Assembly: GCA_034406715.1 (NCBI GenBank)
Contig: CP137866.1
Coordinates: 372,001-436,000 of the forward strand
Direction: 5' to 3'
Length of the DNA: 64,000 bases
Source: Rhodotorula mucilaginosa
Taxonomy: Eukaryota > Basidiomycota > Microbotryomycetes > Sporidiobolales > Sporidiobolaceae
Positions 36,832 through 49,204 of this stretch are shown piece after piece. Position numbers and translations under genes: made by a program. Below the pieces are notes generated by a model. That model had not been told where the DNA came from and did not search any database. It worked only from the letters and a program-made list of their open reading frames with translations. The stretch's first letter is position 1. Every line of letters begins with the position of its first letter.

Positions 36832-38996
36832 ATGAGCGCCATCAAGTCAGAGAACTGGGACATGGAGTGAGTTCAACGGATCAAACTTTCGTCATTTCCG
36901 GACGTCGTACTGACGCTCCGCCTGCAGCTGGCTTATGCCGCAGGCACCAGTGCGGAAGAGCGTCTCGCGCAGCACGAGCAGCAGCAGCCCGCCATCGTCG
37001 GTCCACTCGCAAGCTCGTCGGACTCCGTCCACTTCGCCCGAGGCGGCGATCGCTGTCAAGAAGGAAGAGGAGGACGAAGCGCCTCTGCCCCGTCCATCGC
37101 GTGCGTGACGAGTGCTCTAGCACCTCTTCCTGCTTCTCAGCGTAGCTTGCTGAACCATAGGCCCGTGTACAGGGTCCAAAAAAAGATCTCTTGCGCCCGA
37201 ACGCGAAGATGACGACAAAGAGAAAGTGCAGCGGTAAGCCCAATTTCCACCCAGTACCCATTCTACCTTGCGCTGATGTCCTGATGAACCTGTCTTGCAC
37301 TTTGCAGCCGCGGCAAAATCAAACGTTCTCAAAGCCCAAGCGTCGCGATCAAATTCGAACCGGATTCCGATGAGGAAGACAAGCTGAAGGTGCTGCGACG
37401 GGAAGAGGAGGAGGTGAGTCTCGACCGGTTCACTCGCTAAATTTCCCGCACGGCCGGCATAGCACACGTTGTGACTGATCGGCTCGATCAGCGTGCGCAG
37501 AAGAAGTTCAAGTGGCCGCGACCGGCTGCCCCGGAAGGCGTCAACCTCTTCCGGCTCGAGGACCTCGACGAACGCGGCGCTCCCTTCGTGGTCCCGCCAG
37601 GCTCGGAGCTCGACGCAGGCCTGCAGAGCATGCTCAGTCAGGCCGATGGAGGCTTCAAGCGCTGCGACCTCCCTGGTCCCCAGCAGGAGACCAATTGGTT
37701 ATTATCAGTGCGTGGCCCCTCACCAGCTTCGAGACACCGGGGAGACCAGCTTACCTCGTCCATTTGTAGTCGACTCGGCCGGCCCGCTATGTTTTCGACC
37801 GAGCGACGTTCAATTCGGGCGGCAATTTGGCTTGCAGGGCGGCCGGCCAGGCCATCCTCTCGCTCTCAGGCGTTTACCCCGCCGAAGACCATCATCACAT
37901 CGCAGTGTGGGTCCTTTTACCGAAAAGGGCTTCCGGAGAACAGGAAGGCGAGACATGGTTCCCCTTCGGAGTCTACCGAACCTACTGGAACGGCGCTGCC
38001 GAGCCGGGCGAATTTGACGGCCTCTTGCTCTCGCCGGATGAAAAGGAGCCGTTGAGAGACGGCTGGCAGAAGCAGGAAGAGGTTCTCGGAGCGCACGACT
38101 TCTACACCAAGGGCACGCTGTCGGAATACGGACGCTGGATGTACGAAAACACGCTCATCGACAAGCGCGCGGGCCACACCGAGATCGGCGTCGACGCAGT
38201 CCCAACAAAAGAGGTCGAAAGGCAGGAGATACGCGCCGCGACCAGATTTTGCCTCTCCCGCAACAGAGGTCTTAATGTCGGCTACACAGTCTACGTCTAC
38301 GACGGACCCATCACGGAGGAGGAGATTGGCGACGCCGTCGAGAGACGCGCTCTGCGCCGCAGAGCGGAGCGAGTCGGTATGTGGAACACCAGGGGGAAAA
38401 AGGTGTACCCTCTCACGGAGGAGGAGATCGGCGACTCGGAGGAGAAAGCGTGGGTGATGCGCGAGGCGATTCGCCTCGAAATGGTGGGCAAGAAGAAGAA
38501 TGAGGAGGATGTTGATCCGGAACAGTCGGGGCAGCCAAAAAAGAAGAAGGCGAAGAAGTCGACGGCGGGCAAGAAGAAGTCGACGGCGGGCAAGAACAAG
38601 GTCGCCAATCGCGGAGGCAATCCTCCCCGCCGACGGAGCACTACGCCGCAGGCACCTGCTCAGCGTGCTGATCGTGCGCGCCGCTCCGTCGGCATGGTGT
38701 ATTACGGCGAGGACCATGTCGAAGAGGACGACGCGGGCGAGTCGGATAGCGCAACGAGTCGGATGAGGGCGAATCCGATTCGGACGACGGAACCGACTAC
38801 GAGGACGATTGGCAGGAGTGAGGGCGCGTGCAACCGCTCTCTTCTCTTTACCCTCGGCAAACGAGAACAGAACAGAGGTAGCCATACAGGTGCAAAATCA
38901 AACGCTGCCCGAGAGGATTGGATGCTCGTTACAGCAGAGATAGTACCGAAGAGAAAAAAGCGGAAGCGGGATAATGTATCGACAATGGTAGTTTAG
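36832..38996 (+). CDS. Unknown nuclear-looking protein with frameshifting duplication near its end
   Basis: Six exons (36832-36866, 36928-37100, 37173-37233, 37308-37413, 37492-37707, 37770 onward) join in phase. The N-terminus is Ser-rich and charged. A central globular-looking region (about residues 130-330) contains GVYPAEDHHHIAVWVLLPK and FPFGVYRTYWNG; I recognise no family. TEEEIGD occurs twice with similar flanks. A Lys-rich run with two KKSTAG copies may be a nuclear localisation signal. Near the C-terminus GAGTCGGAT is repeated with 8 bp between the copies (38740-38764). As it stands, the frame runs to 38996 through atypical sequence. Without 17 bp it would end at about 38821 in an acidic tail (SDSDDGTDYEDDWQE) matching the local composition. 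The region could be polymorphic, a real frameshift or an assembly error. Confidence 0.65.
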
Positions 38997-39062
38997 AGTT
39001 CTATGTGCGCATGATGGACAGATAGTACAATGTACGGGTGAAAGGGGCGGAAAGTCGGGCGG

Positions 39063-42000
39063 TTACCGATGCGGACTAGCTTGACCAGACCCGCTCAGCG
39101 TGGCAGCCCGTCGGCGCCGGGGAACAACAAGCATCTCCTCCTCCTCTTCTTCCTCGCCGTCGCCGTCCTCGGCGTCCTCCCACTGTGGCGCGGACTTGTG
39201 AGCGCCCAGAGGGGGCGTGTCCATCGAGACGCCGCGGATGGACCCGTCGCGAGGAGATTGCGACGCCTGCGACGACTGCGTCGAGTCGTGTCGCTCGCAG
39301 CCGGGAGGGATGAGTGAGGTCGCGATGGAGAACGGACCACGGTCTCGGCGTGCGGCGACGCTGTCGACGGCTTGAGGCTGCTGAGAGGGCGAAGGAGTTG
39401 CCTTTGGCGCAGGCGGGATCCGCCATGCGTCCTCGTCGAAATCGACCGGGCACAGCTGGAACGAGACCGCGTCGGCAAAGGGAACGTGTTCCTGGATGGG
39501 CCGGATGACCGAGACCGAGGGCCGCGAGGCTGCTGCTGCGGAAACAGTCGAAGTCGGACCGATCTTGCCGTCTTCATCGTCGGCCTCGAGCGGTCCGACT
39601 TCGTCCGTCGGAGGCGTCCCGAGCGGCGAACTCTCATCGCCTAGCCCGCGAGTGGCGTTAAAGTCGTCGGACGGGGATCGGATGCCGATGCGGAAGTCGC
39701 CGAACGAAGTGGGCTGCCAGCCAGACAGATAGTTGGCCTCGGCAACGGGCGGGTTCCGCAGGTCGTCAAAGTCATCATCGTCGTCTTCGTCGTCTTCGTC
39801 CGAGTCCGAGTACTCAAACTCGGTCAAGTCGATCATGGCGCCGTCTTCATCGTCATTCGCGGGGTCGGAATCGTGACGAGCTCTAGAAGTGTACTGCAAA
39901 CTCGAACCGGAACCACCGCTGACTTTTCGGCCAGAGATGAGCCGTCCGAGAGAGTCAAACTGAGCTCTGGTGGTCCCGGCAGCTTCGAGCTGCTCGACGA
40001 TTGCGGGGTCGATGCCGTCTGCCGTCAAGCTACCGTCGTGGGCGCGAGGATGAGTATCGACGGCAAGCCCGAGACGGTCGTCCTTTTCGCGCGGGCTTGC
40101 ACGAGAGTGCATGCTGCCCGTCGTGCTAGTGGCGCCACTGCTGGCGTGACTCGGGATGTGCCCGTGGGCGATGCGTGAGAGCATGCGAGACAAGGTCCCG
40201 CTGCCTTTGCCGTTCACATGCGACGTCTCGGTATCCGAGCCCGGGTAAGGTGACGACGATAGACTCGACTTGTGGTGAAGCGGTCCGGGTGACGGCAACG
40301 AAGAGACGGGAGACTTGAAGCCCGAGGTGTCCGAGTCGGACGGTCTCCGCTGGAACCAACCGGTGGCGAGACTCGAACGGCCGCTGCCGTTCTGCTGCAC
40401 AGAGGACGTCGAAGTCGAGCGAGCGAGTTCGGGGAAGTGGGCCGAAGTGGTCGGTGGCGATTGCGGCTCGAGCGTGTTAGTCGGAGTAAGCTTTCGCCTG
40501 CCGGACCCCCATCCGCCGCGAGACAAATGGCCGGGACTCGACCCGCCGCCCGGCGTTGCCGCGTCGTTGCTGTACGAATGCCCGCCGGACATGATCCTTC
40601 GCAGCTCGCTGCCAAAGCTCGTGCCGCCCGTAGCTGGAACACCACCTTCGTGCGAGAACTTGCTCCGGTTCGTCCTGAGAGGCGCGCCACCGGCATCGCT
40701 CGGGTGCCGACAAACGCTGCTGATGGACGAGTCGGCGGTCGGCTCGATGCTGTGCGCCACCGAGCTGTTGCTCTTGCTGCGAGATCGCGCGTCGCGCTCG
40801 TTGGCGAGCTGAGTCTCTTCCGAGTTGGTGCTCGTCGTCGTCCGCGTGCTTTTGATGCGAGAGAAGGCGGGGAACTTGGCAAGCGCGGCATTCAGAGCGC
40901 GACGGATGCCGGGGCGGTTCCGGATTGGAGGGAGCGTGTCGACCGCGCCGCGCTCTTGCGTCGCGTGCTGAACGTCCTCGTCGGTGATCGTGACGTGGTG
41001 CGTGCGGGCAGGGTCGGTCGCACGCAGCCACGACGCCGGCGAAGCCAAGTTCCGAAGTACCCAAGGATGTTGCTGCGTGGTTTGAAGCGTTAGCGAGCGC
41101 GTCCAGGATCAGAAGCTGCGGAAGAAAAGGAAGACTGACCTTGACCTCCTCGAGCGTTATCCGTTGCGTCGGATCCTTCTCGAGCAACCGACCGAGCAAA
41201 TCGATCGCTTCTCGACCTTCCGTACCGTCACCGGCGCCTTCCCAAGGTTGCCCGACTCCGGTCCACGCGCGTTCGCGGCCCATCACGAGCGGGACTCGGA
41301 TCGGTTCGCGCACGATCACGTTGTAGAGCTCGTACTCGGTACGGGCCATGAAGGGCGTGTCACCAAAGAGGAGACAGTAGAGAGTGACGCCGAGCGCCCA
41401 GATGTCGATGCCCTTGCCGACGGGTGGCCGCGTGCGAGGTTTGGAGGACGAGAGGTGCGGGATCGGTTTCGAGATGGTCACGTCGGAAAGAGGCAAACCA
41501 TTGGCGGTCACCTTCGAAGGTGGAGAAGCGACAGGCTGAGATGCGCCGCTTGGCGGCGTGACAGTCGCGGTCGCTTCCATTCCGATCGGGAAGTACGCGT
41601 CGCTCGTCGTCGTCGCCGCGACAGATGCCGCAGTCGTCGTCGACGCCATCGAGTCGCGGTACTGCGAGCTTGTGCCACCTGGTGTAGTGGACCATTCTGC
41701 CGGGAAGCAAAGTTCGGGCGCGAAAAAGGCCGGACTTCCAGCCGTTTTGCGCAAGGCTTTCTCGTCGTCGCCTTCGCAAGCCGGATCCGAATCCGGCGAA
41801 GCTCGGAACAGCGCCTCGGAAACGTGCGAGACGCCAAAGTCCGAGATCTTAACGGTGGAGTGGTCCTCGGTCCAGAGGAGATTGGCTGGCTTGATGTCGC
41901 GGTGAATGATGCCCTGGTAGTGCACTGGAGGTCGGGCAGCACGACGTCAGTTTTTGAACTGGCCGGGATTCGAGTCTCGCGACAACGTACAGTATTCAAG

Positions 42001-43647
42001 CCCGAGCACAACATCTCGGAACGTTCGCCTCGCTTCGTCAACCGTCATGGTTGGCTGCTTGTTGTCATCTTGCCAAACGACCTGACCGCCGGCCATGAAT
42101 TCGAGAACTGCCAGGGTGGTGAGGTCAGCATTTGTCGCCATAAAGCGAATACCATGGAGAGGCTTACCCATAAAGACCTTCTTGCTCTTGGCGTCGTCAA
42201 TCACCTCTTTGAGCCGAACGATGTTGGGGTGGTCGAGGCGTTTCATGATGGCAACCTCTCGCTTGACCTTGTCGTCGGCACCGATGCCGCCGCTCCCGCT
42301 CCCTTGGCTGGTCGTCGACGGACGTTTGCTCCGCTGTTGCGCCGCGAGGCGGAGCGAACGCTGGCCGCGAGCGCCGCGGGGACCATCTCGAGCGACCGAC
42401 TTGATCGCGCAATACTGGACCTTGCCGGCGTCGATGTCTTCCTCCCATTTTTGCGACGGCGTCCGTCTCCTCTTGCTCTGGGTACTGCGCGTGCTGCCCG
42501 TTCGGTCGAGTCCGGTTCCTGCACCCTCCCCGGGTGTTTGTTCCTCGTAGTCTTCCGGCTCGTCCGTCAAGGCCACGCTCGGCTCCGCACAGAGCCAGAC
42601 CTTGCCGTGACTGCCCTGCCCGATCGTCTTGAGTCGGACGTACTGGTTGACCATACGCCGACCCTTGGAATCGATCGTGCTCGACAGGGTCCGAGTCGTT
42701 TTCGGTTCGTCGGCGAGGCGAGATTCCGTCGGCAGCACGGCCGGCGACGACCCTCGGCGGCCGAGCGCGGCGTCTCCACCGGGACCCGAAGATCCCAAGC
42801 TATCTGTACTGCGCCCTCTCTCGCGGTCGCCCCCGCCACCTCCGCCAACCTTGCCGAGCCCGGCGTAATGCCGAATCAACTTGTCGACCTCGCGCTTTTC
42901 TCGCTTGACGGCGGCGGCCCTCTCGCGCGAGCTCTCTCTCGAGTTTTGCCGACTCGTATTGCGGGATCCGGCAGGGGACGAGCGACCGTAGAACGGGTTG
43001 GCGCCCATCAAGGCGGTCGAAGGTCCGGGCGAAGCGGGCGACGTCACGCCTGGCGGGGGGACATAGTGCCTCGGTCTCGACGTGACGAGGAAGCCGTCTT
43101 GCTGTGCTGTACCCGCCCTGGGTACACTGTGACCCTGACCGGTACCGAGCGCGGTGCCGGTCGAGGTCGACGAAGCCGGGCTCGCGCGCTGCTGCTGCAG
43201 AGATGACCGCGACTTGACGGATCCCGAAGTGGACGAGAGGGTCGACTCGCGCGAGAGCGGGGCCCTGGAGGTCGCCACGGTGGTCAGGGACGCGGCCGAG
43301 AGTCTCGGCGGAGCTGGTGCGCGGCTCGGAGCGCTGTTCGGAGTCGATGCGGCGACGAGCGAAGGGGTGACGGCAACCGAGATGGGCGACGTCGGCGGCG
43401 ACGTCGCAGTTGCCCGGAGCGGCGGACGGACTGCCCGTGGCGAGTCTAGCGTAGCTGCGATGGCTGCGAGTGAATCTGTGCGTGCGCTGCGCGACAGCGA
43501 CGGCGAGGCGGTGAGGCCTCGGTCGTCGGTTGCCGTCATGCTGCTGGTGCTGGTGCTCCCGGTGCCGCTGCTGCTGCTCGCGGGACCGAGGAGCGGTAGG
43601 CCCGTCGCCGCGTTGCGCTCGAGCGACGGCCTCGAAGGCGCAGCCAT
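39063..43647 (-). CDS. SSP1: CaMKK-type kinase (Ssp1/Sak1/Tos3 family)
   Basis: Three exons (43647-41991, 41924-41140, 41072-39063) join to 1,483 residues. About 330 Ser/Thr-rich residues precede the kinase: glycine loop IGQGSHGKV, then a charged insert of about 60 residues before the ATP-binding lysine (CAIK, near 414), catalytic HRDIKPANLL, KISDFGVSH, and the activation segment TAGSPAFFAPEL, whose PAFxAPE form is typical of Ca2+/calmodulin-dependent kinase kinases and the yeast AMPK kinases. The lobe ends with HPWVLRN. A long Ser/Asp-rich tail follows, ending at TAA 39063. In yeasts these kinases activate AMPK/Snf1 and, in fission yeast, Cdr2. The first in-frame ATG is 43647. Which of the paralogous names fits best is uncertain. 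Confidence 0.87.
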
Positions 43648-44908
43648 AGACACCTCCTGCGTTTGTGCGTATGCGAGGCCAGCAGCGTCTGCAGCTGTTT
43701 GCGTGGGATCCGGAACCCCAGAAGCGCTCGAGGGGAGGCGCCAGTCATTGATCAGTTCCCTCTCGGGAGCCCGGTCCGGCGCGCGCGCTCAGCGCTCATG
43801 TGCGAGAGTCCTTCTTCTCAGCTATAAACCTTGGCTGTCTGTACCACAGACGTATCTACATGCTGTACGCGGTCGGAGGAACAGAATCGACATGCGGGTA
43901 GTCGTCGGATCCGGCGCCTGCTGCTCGAGTTCTCGCCGGCAAAGTTCTTCGGACGATCCCCCTGCAGATCCCCTTGTCGCTGTCCCGGGCACACCCGGTC
44001 CTGCCCATGTCTCCAAGATTCACAGAGACTTGTCGTGAGCGGGAGCGCCGTCTCGTCCTGGCGCGCAAACGGTTGCGGGAGATCGTCCGGTCAAGACTCG
44101 TCGCGATGAGCGCCATGTTGGAACGAACAATGCCTCGGAAAAGTCAAACTCAACCTGTATCTGATAGCTTGGCGCGACGCTGTGCAACACTGTGACTCTA
44201 GTGCAATACTCGGAATGCAAGAACCGGTCCTCCGGGTAGTCGACGGCGAGCCGTGCACTTTGCCACTCGAGCGGAGAGAAGCTCTTTCCTCCCGGCCTCG
44301 TTTCATCGAGCGGATCCTGCAGCCGAGGGTCGGACAACGCGCCGGGAGTCACAAGCGAGTATCGTGGCGGCTTTCGCGAGCCGGAAAGTCATGGCGCCGC
44401 GAGTTGATCAGGCTGGCTGGCTCGAGTCGGATCCGGGAGACGCTGCCGAGAGGGGCAGCAAGGCGGCTGACGGGACGAGTCAGATTCGAAGTTGAGCGCC
44501 GCTTCCCACAGCGCAGAGTCCGTTCCCTGCACGCAGCCGATGCGCGAAGAGGGGGAGACCAGAGAGAGGAGGAGTCATTTCATTGATGATGACGACCGGG
44601 GCGAGGAGTGAGAACGAGTGGCTGAGCGGGAGGCCGCGAGAAGCAGGGACAGTGGCAAGCTCACTGCTCAGGATGGCGGCTGTAGCTGCCTGATCACTTA
44701 AGCCGAGAGTATGGTCGACGGAGCGCTTCAAGCCCCACCTCCGAGGGCAAGCGACCGCGTGTCTGTCTCGCATCAACGACTCACGTACACACAGGCGATA
44801 AAAGAGACCCGCGCAACAAACGCGAAAGCATAGTGACGACCATCCTCACGCGGTGCACCGTCCTTGCATCTGCTCGAACCTATCCGACCCCGATCGACGA
44901 GGAGGAGG
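43648..44908. promoter_or_regulatory. 1.26-kb divergent promoter region, CaMKK gene / ADP1
   Basis: Divergent promoters of the CaMKK-type gene and ADP1 must lie here. Between about 43850 and 44400 the minus strand has stretches with coding-like codon use (for example SPLEWQSARLAVDYPEDRF near 44260), but I could not connect them by consistent splice phases into a gene. They could be an unrecognised small gene or upstream frames in a long leader. Confidence 0.35.
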
Positions 44909-47900
44909 ATGCGTCCTCCCTCGCGAACGCTCATCGCCCTCATCTCGGCATCGCTCGCCGCAGGAGTACTCGCGCAAGTACAACAGCAAGTCCAACTCCC
45001 ACCCCAAACTGCCCGCGGAGTGAGTCGCTCGATCGGAGAGGATGCGTCGTCATCTCCGCCGCTGCCCCACTCGACAATCGCCGCCGATGCATATCACGAC
45101 GAGCAGAATGAGGAGGACACCGAGCGGAGCTCCGTGGCGGCGTACCATCACCAGCTGGCAGCCCCAGCCTTGTTTGCAAATATCGCACCGGGAGACCGAC
45201 CTCCAGAGTGCCCGCCCTGTAACCCGTTCAACTGCGTCTTGCCCGCCTTCCCTTGCTTGAACACCGGTACGTCTGCTTGGATGCGGATCAGGAGAAGACC
45301 GAGTCCTGAAGTTGGTCCCTCGCTCCGACAGGCAAATGCAACGACTACAACGGCCAGTGTATCTGCCCGCCCGGGTTCGGAGGCGAGGATTGCTCAAAGC
45401 CCCGTAAGTACTCGACAGGTTCTCCGCATCGGAACGCACTACCGGGATGCACTGACTCTTCTGAGCTTCACAGTCTGTGGCTCTCTCGCCGACGGCCACG
45501 AGCGGTACCCTCGCGAAGGAGACAGTTGCGAATGCCGCCCCGGCTGGACTGGCTTGAACTGCAACGGTGCGTAATGTCGAGACTCGCTTTCCGTTGCTCG
45601 CGCGCGTCGGTAACACGTTCTGGTTGCTGATGCTTGTCTTTGCCGAATTTGCGCACAGTGTGTGAAAGCGACAAAGCTTGCGAGGATCTGATCACTCGCG
45701 ATCCGGCTTCGTCGCTTCGAGGCGGCGGCAGTACCGTTGAGGACGACCTCGACCAGCCAGTGTGCTATAAGGAAGGTTTCGGCGTCAAGGAGATGTACCA
45801 GATGTGCGATGTGACCAGTTGAGTTCTCTCTCGCAATTTTCGGGCAAATTTGTGACCCAGCTGCCGAGGCTGACGAGCGGCTTCTCTCCCGCCCAGACCG
45901 CAAGATTGTCGACATGCTCCCTGATCGCGCACCTCAAGTCACCTTCACCTGCGATATCCCGTCCGAGACGTGCGGCTTCCAGTTCTGGATCGGCCGCGTC
46001 GAGTCTTTCTACTGCGGCCTCAGCAACTGCACGACGAGGAGGGAAGTTCAGTACGGCGCCAACACGACCGAATACCGATGCGAGAAGGTCGAATGTGCTT
46101 GCATTCCGGGCAAGATGCTCTGCGGGGAGAATGGCAGTGTCGGTGAGCCTGCGCGCCGATCTTGCTGGATGTCCGGTCTTTGGAAAAGATCAAAGCTCAT
46201 CATGGAGTGAGCCGCTCAATCGCTCACAGACATCACCGACTTCCTCGCCGAGGAGATCAAAGGACCGGGCAAGTTCACGACCAAGACCGGCGAACCGTCG
46301 CGCTTCGAAGAGCCGGCGATGAACCAGCTCATCAACGACATTTTTGGCGACACGTTCATCACGCTCAAGTGCAACAGCGGAGAGTGCATGCGGAGGGGCG
46401 CCGTGCCGGGCTTCTTGGTGCGTCCCCGTGCGCCGTGTGTCTTGTCAGAAAAGGCACGCTTCTCGCCAGGGCCCTGCTGACTGCGTGAGGCCTGCGATGC
46501 ACAGCCTCCCCGCAAACCCAGCTCGATCGTTTGGCTGGTGGTCAGCATCGCTTCGGTTGTTGCTGTCCTCATACTCGGCCTCTTCTGTGAGTTTTGGCTT
46601 CTCTCTCTCAGAACGGGCCGTCGGCAACATGGCTGACCTGAGATCATCGCGTTCCAGTGTTCTGGTACTTCGGACGGGGCAGCAACAGCACCGAATACTC
46701 TTTCCTTGGCGGTCGCATCCGCCTGCCCTCGAATGGTAACGGCTCGAACGGGCACAGCGACGATTCGAACAAGTCGCTCCTCGAAGATCATATCCCCGCC
46801 GCGCTCCAGTTCTCCGACCTCAGCTACACCCTCCCGTCCGGCAAGCGCGTCTTGGACGGGATCTCTGGCGCCGTGAAGCCGGGCGAGATCATGGCCGTCC
46901 TCGGAGCGTCCGGAGCAGGCAAATCCACGTTCCTCGACCTCCTCGCGCGCAAGTCGAAGCGCGGTACGGTCCAGGGAGAAATCCTCGTCAACGGTCGCGC
47001 CGTCACCAACACCGAGTATCGCCGAGTCGTCGGCTTTGTCGACCAGGAGGACACCTTGATGGGCACCCTGACCGTGTACGAGACAGTCCTCTACTCGGCG
47101 CTGCTCCGCCTGCCTCGGGACATGCCGTTCGAAGCGAAACGACTGCGCACCCTCGAGACGATGCACGAGCTCGGCATCCTCGGTATTCGTGATTCTCGTG
47201 TTGGCGAGAGCGGTGCGCGCGGCATCTCGGGAGGAGAGAAGCGTCGCGTTTCGATCGCGTGCGAGTTGGTCACGTCCCCCTCGATCTTGTTCCTCGACGA
47301 ACCGACTTCGGGCCTCGACTCGTACAACGCTTTCAACGTCATCGAGGCGCTCGTGCAGCTCGCGCGGACCTATCAGCGCACCGTGATCTTTACCATTCAC
47401 CAACCGCAGAGCAACATCGTCGCTCTCTTCGACAAGCTTATTCTCCTTGCGCAAGGCAAGGTCGTCTACTCGGGCAAAGCCGGCGAGTCGCAGGCGTACT
47501 TCCACAAGATCGGCTGCGACTGCCCGCCCGGATTCAACATCGCCGATTACCTCATCGACCTCACGATGCAGAGCGAGAAGTCGCCGGCCTCGGAGACGAC
47601 TGTCGCCGACGCGCTCGATCAACTCAACCACCGGAACGGTTCGCCGACCGGCCGGGGCAGGAACGGCGGCGACCCCGAACTCGGCGTGCGGTCGTCTGGG
47701 TCGACGACCGCGGCGGACGATTCGGACCTCGACGAACGCCAGACCGAGCCAGACACGCCGACTCGCAGTGGCACCGGCCTCAAGCGGTTCCTTCCGACCG
47801 CCATCTCGGGCCAAGTCTCGCCCTCGGAAACTCCTCTATCGCCGGAACTTGCACGCCTCGTCGACGCCTTCGCGTCGAGTACCACGTACCGCCAAACCCG

Positions 47901-49090
47901 CGACGAGATCGCGAGCGCGAAAGCGGCTGCTTCGACGCGGGGCGCCGGCGGTGGAACGGATGCGAGTGCCGCCCTCTCGTTGCGCAACTACAAGCGGGCA
48001 TCGCCGTGGAGTCAATTCAAGATCCTAAGCGGACGTAGCTTCAAGAACCTGTACCGCGACCCGATGCTCATGCTCAGTCACTACTTTGTCGCCGTCATCG
48101 CTGCAGGTGCGCGTGGCTAGCTGTTTCTTGCTCTCAAGCGAGCAAAGCTGACGAATTTCCGTTCAGCAATCTGCGCCTTCCTGTTCCACGGCCTGACGTG
48201 GGTTGACAAGGAGCTCGACCATAGACTTGACGCGGGAGCTGACGAACGCTCGACACTTTGCAGGCAAGATATTCCCGGCTTCCAGAACCGCATGGGCATG
48301 ATCTTCTTTGCCCTCGCGCTGTTCGGGTTCGGGTGCCTGACGACCTTGGCAACGTTCGCATCCGAGCGGTTGCTCTTCACTCGCGAGCGTGCAAACGGCT
48401 ACTACATCCCGGCGACGTACTTTGCCGCCAAGCTCCTATTCGACATCATCCCGCTCCGAGTCATCCCCGCCTTTCTCTTTGGCGCGATCGTCTACGCCCC
48501 TGTCGGCCTCGTCCCCGAAATCGTCTCGTTCTGGCGGTTCATCCTGGTCCTTGTTCTGTTCAACTTGACCGCCTCGAGCGTCGTCTTGCTCCTCTCGATC
48601 GTAATCAAGAATGCCGGCGTCGCGAACCTGGTCGGCAGTCTCGTCATGCTCTTCAAGTGAGTCTCAACGCTTGTCACCCAGGGACTGACCGTACTGACTG
48701 TACTCTTATCCAGCCTCCTCTTTGCGGGCTTGCTGATCAACCGAGACAAGCTGCCGCGCTGGCTTCGCTGGCTCGAGACCTTTTCGTTCTTCCACGCCGC
48801 CTTCGAGGCGCTGCTGGTCAACGAGGTTCGGTACCTCCAGCTCAAAGATCACCGATGTAAGCTTTCGCTTGAGTCTTTCGACGCGGCCTTTGTGCTTCTG
48901 AGCTCACCTCCGAGTTCCGCTGGCAGATGGCGTCGACATCGAAGTTCCCGCCGCGACCATCCTGTCCATGTTCGGCTTCAATGCCCAGGCGTTCTGGTTC
49001 CCAGACGTCACTTTCCTCGTTTCGTGCTTTGCCGGCTTCGTCATCGCGTCTTACCTTTGCCTCGTCTTCCTCGTGCGGGAACAACGTTAA
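44909..49090 (+). CDS. ADP1: ADP1-like ABCG half-transporter with Cys-rich extracellular N-terminus
   Basis: About ten exons from the ATG at 44909 to TAA at 49090. The order is: signal peptide ([16 protein letters not shown]), a Cys-rich luminal or extracellular region with EGF-like knots ([31 protein letters not shown]), a first membrane segment ([20 protein letters not shown]), then one ATPase domain with Walker [10 protein letters not shown], signature ISGGEKRR, Walker [14 protein letters not shown] and the H-loop IHQPQ. A Ser/Asp-rich linker leads to an ABC2-type membrane domain (FQNRMG, ERANGYY) with about six spans ending VREQR. This layout is that of Saccharomyces Adp1; substrates of that protein are not established. 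The 3' end converges with SPP382, 114 bp away. Reading straight through 48215-48277 is in frame and adds about 20 residues before DIPGFQNRM. Confidence 0.88.
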
Positions 49091-49204
49091 CTTTTTCAGT
49101 AGAGCCATTATGTACACTAGCCTCTCCGTGTCTATACACGTCCCGTAATGCATGCGTAGACTCTCAAAGGAGCGAGCTCGAGATTGATACGATTGGCACG
49201 AGAT

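Noticed and set aside
41164-43206. Plus-strand frame of 680 codons over the CaMKK gene
   Set aside because: Antisense to the kinase domain, which has all catalytic motifs on the other strand.
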